A stretch of 28,721 bases of DNA from RGDT01 sp964630925 (lineage in GTDB: Bacteria > Planctomycetota > Planctomycetia > Gemmatales > Gemmataceae): contig CAZVZK010000135.1 of assembly GCA_964630925.1 (NCBI GenBank), positions 1 through 28,721 of the forward strand. Reading direction: 5' to 3'. The translations under genes were made by a program, and so were the position numbers. The notes beneath the pieces were generated by a model. The model was not told where the DNA came from, ran no database searches, and worked only from the letters and a program-made list of their open reading frames with translations. Within the stretch, counting starts at the first letter, position 1. Each line of letters begins with the position of its first letter. Shown here in pieces: positions 24,307 through 28,721 of the stretch.

Positions 24307-25814
24307 ACGCGATCCTCTTCCTGCTGATCCTCGGCGCTGCCCCTCCGGCTGACGCGCGCGACGCCGACGGCCAGCGCCTACCGGCGGGGGTCGTGCGTGT
24401 GTTCGGGGATACGGCGGTGACGCTGGCCGCCGCCTTCCGCCCCCGTGATCGGGCCCTGGTGACGGCGGAGATCTGCAGGGTACGGTTCCGCGATTTCGAC
24501 ACGGGCCGTCTGAAACGCGAGGTCCAGCTCCCCGACGCATTCACCTGCCGGCAGGCGCTCCTCGACGGCGCGGGCGACACGGCCCTCTACTGGTCCCCCG
24601 TGAAGGTCCTCGCCTACGGCCTCAAGCCGAGGAAGGCGGATTTGCAGGCGGCCACGGCCCTCCCGGACGTCAAGTCCGGCGGGACCATCCTCGCCGTGGC
24701 GCTCTCGCGTGACGGCTCGACGGCGGCCCTCGCCGAGGCGCGGAAGGAGCGTTTGGCGGTCCGCGTCTGGGATCCGACGACGGGCCGCGAGCGCACCGGC
24801 TTCTCGGTGCCGGCGGAGGGCGACCCCTCGGCCAACCTCGCCCTCTCGCTCGACGGCGCGTTCCTGGCGGTGACCCTGACTGCTGGCCGCAAGGTCGCCT
24901 ACTCCGGCCTCGTGCGCGTGGCGACGGGCAAGGAGGTCGGCACACTCCCCGACGGCCTCAAGGTCCAATCGCTGACCTTCTCCCCCGACGGGAAGGCCGT
25001 GGCGGCCAGGCGGGCCGGCAAGACGGCTCTGCACGATGGGCGGACGGGGCGTGTCCGCGGCGAGATCGACCTCGGGGAGGAGCTGCCCTACGCGGAGGCA
25101 TTCTCACCCGACGGGCGTCTCCTCGCGTTGTCCCAGACGGGCTATCGGGCGCACAAGATCGTGGTGGTGGAGCTGGCGACGGGCAAGGTCCGTCTGGAGC
25201 GCGACATCCCCCGCAGCGACAGGTCCGCCATCACATTCGCGGACGGGGGCACGCTGGTGAGCCGCAGCTGGGGCGGCCGCCCCCTCGTCTGGGATCTGAC
25301 GGGGCGGTCCGACCTGCGCGAGGCCGGCGCGACGACTGCCGACGTGGAAGGGCTGTCCTCGCGTTCGGCGTCGGAGGCGTTCGAGGCGATGGGGCGACTG
25401 GTGCGTACCGGCGACAAGGCGGTGTCACTGCTGCGGGCGCGTCTCAGGCCGGCGAAGGCGCCACCCTCCGACGATCAGATCGATGCGCTGGTTGCGCTGA
25501 CATCGGATGCCGACCCTGCGGTGCGCGCCCGCGCCGGCGAGGCGCTCGTCGCCGCCGGCCTGCGCGCCCTGCCGGCGCTGCGCCGCGCCCTGGAGTCCGG
25601 TGAGCCACGGCGTCCGGGGGTGGAGCGCATCATCGACGACATCAACGGACCGCCCTCGCGCCGCGCCCTCATCGGGCTGCGTGGCGTCGAGGTCCTCGAA
25701 AGGCTCGCCTCCCCGGACGCGCGGCGGCTCCTCACGGAATTGGCCGGCGGGCACACAGACTCCGATCTGACCAAGGACGCCAAGGCCGCGCTGACGCGAC
25801 TGGAGGCCAAATGA
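24303..25814 (+). CDS. Exported WD40-propeller protein with HEAT-like tail, copy 6
   Basis: The product has 503 residues. The leader MNAILFLLILGAAPPADARD is followed by a propeller whose early blades are the most degenerate of the set (FRPRDRALVTAEICRVRFRDF, LLDGAGDTALYWSPV). Later blades are clear: LSRDGSTAALAEARKERLAVRVWD, LSLDGAFLAVTL, FSPDGKAVAARRAGK and FSPDGRLLALSQTGYRAHKIVVVEL. From DLTGRSDLREAGAT onward the protein is closest to copy 7, with 36 identical bases at 25299-25334 and 26801-26836. The tail has EAMGRLVRTGDKAVSLLRARLRPAKAPP, DADPAVRARAGEALVAAGLRALPALRRALESGE and LTKDAKAALTRLEAK. Both ends are ATGA overlaps. Function unknown. Confidence 0.87.
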   Translation: MNAILFLLILGAAPPADARDADGQRLPAGVVRVFGDTAVTLAAAFRPRDRALVTAEICRVRFRDFDTGRLKREVQLPDAFTCRQALLDGAGDTALYWSPVKVLAYGLKPRKADLQAATALPDVKSGGTILAVALSRDGSTAALAEARKERLAVRVWDPTTGRERTGFSVPAEGDPSANLALSLDGAFLAVTLTAGRKVAYSGLVRVATGKEVGTLPDGLKVQSLTFSPDGKAVAARRAGKTALHDGRTGRVRGEIDLGEELPYAEAFSPDGRLLALSQTGYRAHKIVVVELATGKVRLERDIPRSDRSAITFADGGTLVSRSWGGRPLVWDLTGRSDLREAGATTADVEGLSSRSASEAFEAMGRLVRTGDKAVSLLRARLRPAKAPPSDDQIDALVALTSDADPAVRARAGEALVAAGLRALPALRRALESGEPRRPGVERIIDDINGPPSRRALIGLRGVEVLERLASPDARRLLTELAGGHTDSDLTKDAKAALTRLEAK

Positions 25815-27316
25815 GCGTCATCCTCTCTCTGCTCATCCTGCACGCGGCCCCGCCGGCGCTCGTATTCGACGCGGAGGGCGTGGAGCTGCCGCCGGGGGCC
25901 GTCGCCGGGTTGGCCGGGCGCGGCAAGACGCGGGCGTTCGCCTTCCGGCCCGGCGGGCGCGTCCTGGTGGCGGCCTTCGCCGACGGCGTGCGCTTCTACG
26001 GCGGCGCGGACCGGCGCCTGCACCGCGTCGTGCCGTCGCCCGGATGGCACCAGCGCTCCCTCGTCCTGCTCGACGGGCGCGGCGAGGTCGCCCTCTGGCT
26101 CTCGCCGCGCCAGGGCAGGGCGGAGGCGTATGACCTGCGCTCGGCCCGGCCGCTGCTGGAGATCAGGGCCAAGGGCTTCCTGCGCGACGCGGCCCTGTCA
26201 TGGGATGGGTCCACCGTGGCGACCGTCGAGGAGGACGACGGCAGCTTGACGGTGCGCGTCGGCCGCACCGCCGACGGCAAGCGGCGCGTGCTGTTCTCCG
26301 TCCCCTCCGCCGGCCTCGCCGGACGTGGCCGCGGCTCCGCCCTGGCGCTGTCGCCGGACGGGTCGCTGCTCGCGGCCGTCCTCGAAGACGGCAAGGCCTA
26401 CGCGGGGCTCGTCCGCGTGGCGACGGGCAAGGAGGCCACCTCGCTGCCGGCCGGCGTCACGCGGGACGGGCTGATGTTCTCGCCGGAAGGGAAGGTGCTG
26501 GCCGTCATGACGGCGCGGTCGGTGGTGCTGCTGCTCGACGCCGGCACCGGGCGTGAACGTCTCTCGATCCCCATCCACGATCATCTCTCCACTGCGTTCG
26601 CCCTCTCGCCAGACGGGCGTGTGATCGCCGTCGCCTCCGGCGGCACGTCCGAGGCCGAGCTGAAGGTGGTGGAGATGGCGACGGGCAAGACGCGCCTGTC
26701 ACGCCAGATCCCCTTCTGTCGCGGCGGCGCCCTGGCGATCTCGCGTGACGGGCTCCTGGCCGCCGAGCCCGCCGACGGCCCGGCGTTCTTCTGGGACCTC
26801 ACGGGGCGGTCCGACCTGCGCGAGGCCGGCGCGACGGCCGAGGCCGTCGAGGCGTTGGCGTCGCGCTCGGCGAGTGAGGCATTCGACGCGATGGGGCGGC
26901 TCGTCCGCACCGGTGACAGGGCGGTGTCACCGCTGCGGGCGCGTCTCAGGCCCGCGAAGGCGCCGCCCACCGAGGCTCAGATCGACGCCCTGGTGGCGCT
27001 GACATGCGACGCCGACCCCGCCGTCCGCGCCCGCGCCGGCGAGGCGCTCGTCGCCGCCGGGATGCATGCGCTACCGGCGTTGCGCCGCGCCGTCGAGGCG
27101 GGCGGGGTATCGCGGCCCGGCGTGCAGCGTGTCATCGACGACATCAATGATCCGCCGTCACGCCGCGCCCTCATCGAGCTGCGTGGCGTCGAGGTGCTGG
27201 AACGCCTCGCCTCCCCGGGCGCGAGGCGGCTGCTCAGGGAATTGGCCGGCGGGCACCCGTCCGCTGACCTTACGAAGGAAGCGAAGGCCGCGCTGACGCG
27301 GATGGAGGCGAAATGA
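25811..27316 (+). CDS. Exported WD40-propeller protein with HEAT-like tail, copy 7
   Basis: The product has 501 residues. The leader MSVILSLLILHAAPPALVF has no basic residue. Blades include FRPGGRVLVAAFADGVRFYGGADRRL, LLDGRGEVALWLSPRQGRAEAYDL, LSPDGSLLAAVLEDGKAYAGLVRV, FSPEGKVLAVM and LSPDGRVIAVASGG, closing with PAFFWDLTGRSDLREAGA. The propeller is near-duplicate to that of copy 3, while the tail (DAMGRLVRTGDRAVSPLRARLRPAKAPP, ALPALRRAVEAGG, LTKEAKAALTRMEAK) belongs with copy 6. The apparent switch point lies around the DLTGRSDLREAGA segment. The last codons contain GGAGG four bases before the ATGA overlap with copy 8. Confidence 0.87.
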   Translation: MSVILSLLILHAAPPALVFDAEGVELPPGAVAGLAGRGKTRAFAFRPGGRVLVAAFADGVRFYGGADRRLHRVVPSPGWHQRSLVLLDGRGEVALWLSPRQGRAEAYDLRSARPLLEIRAKGFLRDAALSWDGSTVATVEEDDGSLTVRVGRTADGKRRVLFSVPSAGLAGRGRGSALALSPDGSLLAAVLEDGKAYAGLVRVATGKEATSLPAGVTRDGLMFSPEGKVLAVMTARSVVLLLDAGTGRERLSIPIHDHLSTAFALSPDGRVIAVASGGTSEAELKVVEMATGKTRLSRQIPFCRGGALAISRDGLLAAEPADGPAFFWDLTGRSDLREAGATAEAVEALASRSASEAFDAMGRLVRTGDRAVSPLRARLRPAKAPPTEAQIDALVALTCDADPAVRARAGEALVAAGMHALPALRRAVEAGGVSRPGVQRVIDDINDPPSRRALIELRGVEVLERLASPGARRLLRELAGGHPSADLTKEAKAALTRMEAK

Positions 27317-28721
27317 CAACCATCCTCTGCCTGCTGATCCTCGGGGCCGCCCCGCCGGCGGCCGTCCTCGACACCGCCGGCGAGCCGCTCCCCGGCGGGG
27401 CGGCCGGCGGCATCGCCAACCCCGGCGCGAAGACCGTCCAGTCCGTCGCGTTCCGCCCCGGCGGGCGCGTCATGGCCACCGGCTCCGCCGACGGCGTCCG
27501 CTTCTGGCACCTGCCCACGCGGCGGGTCCATCGCCACATCAAGGCGCCGCCCGGCCTCGACTCGGCCAGGGTGCTGATCGACGGCAAGGGCGAGCTGGCC
27601 GTCTGGCTGCCGCGCGAGGGCGCCGCCCACGCCTACGACATCCGCGCCGCCCGCCCCCTCCCCATCCTCGAGATGTCGGGCCGGCTGGTGGAGGCCGCGA
27701 TCTCCTTCGACGGCTCCACGGCGGCGCGCGTCGAGTCGCTGGGTGGGAGCCTCACCGTGGTCGTCTGGCGCGTCCGCACGGGGCGTGAACGCACGCGCTT
27801 CGCCGTCCCCGGCACGCCCGACCTCAAGTGCCACCTCGCCCTGTCGCCCGACGGGGAACGACTCGCCATCGTCCTCGGCAGCGGCAAGGAGACGGCGTAC
27901 GCCGGCATCGTCCGCCTCGGCTCCCACACCCAGTCCGGGGACATCGACACGGCGCGGCCTGTGGTCGGCCTCACCTACTCGCCCGACGGCGAGACGCTCG
28001 CCGTCCAGGGCGAGGGCGGCGTGGCCCTGGTCAGCGGGCGCAGCGGGCGCGGGCGGGCCGACATCCGCCTCCCCGGCCTGAGCGCGGACCGCGTGGCATT
28101 CTCGCCCGACGGGCGGGCCCTGGCCGTCGCCAACGCCGACTACCCGAAGACCAAGATGGCGCTGGTCGATCTGGCCACGGGCAAGGTGCGCGAGTCGCGC
28201 GAGGTCAGCTTGCCGCAGCTCGAGGCCCTCGCGTTCACGCCGGACGGCGGCACGCTCGCCGGCGGCCACCGCTCGGGCAAGGCGGTGGTGTGGGACGTGT
28301 CGGGGCGGGCGGCGTTGCGCGTCGGCGTCGCGGCGCCGGACCTCGTGGAGCAGATGATGTCCCCGGACATCGGCCCGGCGTTCGCCGCGATGGGCACGCT
28401 GATCCGCGCGCGCGACAGGGCGGTCCCGCTGCTGCGGGCGCGGCTGAGGCCGTCGAAGGGCCCGCCGTCGGACGAGGAGATCACGGCGTGGATCGCCCTG
28501 ACGCGCGACGACGACAAGGTCCTCCGCGCCAGGGCGACGGACGCCCTGATCGCCGCCGGGCCGCTCGCCCTGCCGGCGCTGCGCGAGGTGATGGCGCGGG
28601 GCGAATTGCGTCCGGGGCTGGAGAAGGTCATCGACGGCATCGCCAACCCGCCGGGGCGGCGGGCGCTTGGTAATCGGCAACCAATTCAGACCCACATCGG
28701 CGAGCAATCCGGACCCACCAC
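27313..28721 (+). CDS. Exported WD40-propeller protein, copy 8, interrupted near its 3' end
   Basis: The frame is open to the window edge. About 452 residues are homologous to the family. The leader is MTTILCLLILGAAPPAAVLD. Blades include FRPGGRVMATGSADGVRFWHLPTRRVHRH, LSPDGERLAIVLGSGKETAYAG, YSPDGETLAVQGEGGVALV, FSPDGRALAVANADYPKTKMALVDL and FTPDGGTLAGGHRSGKAVVWDVSGR. The HEAT-like tail runs DDDKVLRARATDALIAAGPLALPALREVM and stops matching after NPPGRRAL (codon ending 28668). The expected remaining 47 or so residues (the VEVLERLATPEA block and the ALSRLE end) are replaced by unrelated residues read from a probable insertion-sequence end. Its propeller is closest to copy 2. The product is probably truncated. 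What follows in the operon is outside the window. Confidence 0.82.
   Translation, partial: MTTILCLLILGAAPPAAVLDTAGEPLPGGAAGGIANPGAKTVQSVAFRPGGRVMATGSADGVRFWHLPTRRVHRHIKAPPGLDSARVLIDGKGELAVWLPREGAAHAYDIRAARPLPILEMSGRLVEAAISFDGSTAARVESLGGSLTVVVWRVRTGRERTRFAVPGTPDLKCHLALSPDGERLAIVLGSGKETAYAGIVRLGSHTQSGDIDTARPVVGLTYSPDGETLAVQGEGGVALVSGRSGRGRADIRLPGLSADRVAFSPDGRALAVANADYPKTKMALVDLATGKVRESREVSLPQLEALAFTPDGGTLAGGHRSGKAVVWDVSGRAALRVGVAAPDLVEQMMSPDIGPAFAAMGTLIRARDRAVPLLRARLRPSKGPPSDEEITAWIALTRDDDKVLRARATDALIAAGPLALPALREVMARGELRPGLEKVIDGIANPPGRRALGNRQPIQTHIGEQSGPT
28668..28721. mobile_element. Probable insertion-sequence end interrupting copy 8
   Basis: Homology to the seven intact paralogs stops abruptly at 28668, and composition drops from very GC-rich to mixed. 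The new sequence holds two copies of a 21-base unit starting ATCGGC and ending GACCC (28673-28693 and 28696-28716). They are identical at 17 of 21 positions with a 23-base period. Closely spaced terminal repeats of this kind are typical of IS21-like transposons. The transposase genes would lie beyond the window. The IS family is a guess. The break in homology is directly visible. Confidence 0.6.

Noticed and set aside
21403..24540. Minus-strand open frame of over 1000 codons across propeller copies 4-6
   Set aside because: It runs across three plus-strand genes with clear motifs and ATGA junctions. Its translation is repetitive and Arg/Pro/Gly-rich, without a recognisable domain.
15104..28668. 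CRISPR or simple direct-repeat array suggested by recurring motifs
   Set aside because: The recurring units are FSPDG propeller blades and homologous gene ends in frame. They diverge as coding sequence and have no spacer structure.
26977..28707. Minus-strand open frame of 576 codons near the right edge
   Set aside because: It is antisense to copies 7 and 8. Only its first few residues fall in the insertion-sequence end and the rest mirrors propeller codons.

Overview
This is a GC-rich window whose gene content points to a planctomycete, probably Gemmataceae-like. The pointers are a DUF1549/DUF1553 (PSCyt/PSD1-type) cytochrome protein with Ig-like domains, an Uma2-type nuclease, and a family of exported WD40-propeller proteins with a HEAT-like tail. 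This placement rests on family knowledge and composition only. No RNA gene or CRISPR array was seen.

Layout. (1) Positions 102-3971, plus strand: an Uma2-family protein, a uridine kinase and a large exported DUF1549/DUF1553 protein. A 36-bp inverted repeat (3991-4147) follows, between convergent genes. (2) Positions 4159-12442, minus strand: a tightly packed polysaccharide operon. In transcription order it encodes an acyltransferase read through into a GT4 glycosyltransferase, two more GT4 enzymes, a membrane GT2, a membrane-anchored deacetylase-like protein, a short GT-C (GT39/ArnT-like) N-terminal fragment and a UDP-sugar dehydrogenase. Nearly all junctions overlap or abut. (3) Positions 12565-13890, minus strand: an exported metal-dependent amidohydrolase. 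(4) Positions 13891-14434: a divergent intergenic region rich in palindromes, with a promoter-like site that encloses a perfect GC palindrome. (5) Positions 14435 to the right edge, plus strand: a small exported LolA-like protein, then eight consecutive paralogous WD40-HEAT genes.

The tandem array is the most unusual part. All seven internal junctions are the same 4-bp ATGA stop/start overlap, and the last codons of each gene supply the Shine-Dalgarno sequence of the next. Every copy starts with a very short hydrophobic leader that lacks basic residues and ends in an AAPP-like motif. Propeller types recur in a mirror-like order, while the C-terminal domains resemble those of the adjacent gene, which suggests exchange between copies. 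The eighth copy loses homology at about 28668, where sequence with a short repeat typical of an insertion-sequence end begins. The function of the array is unknown. A secreted or periplasmic set of propeller scaffolds made in fixed proportions is an inference.

Other points of interest are a 15-G tract that decides whether the acyltransferase and GT4 are fused or separate, and a 68-bp palindromic element that forms the C-terminal tail of one glycosyltransferase.
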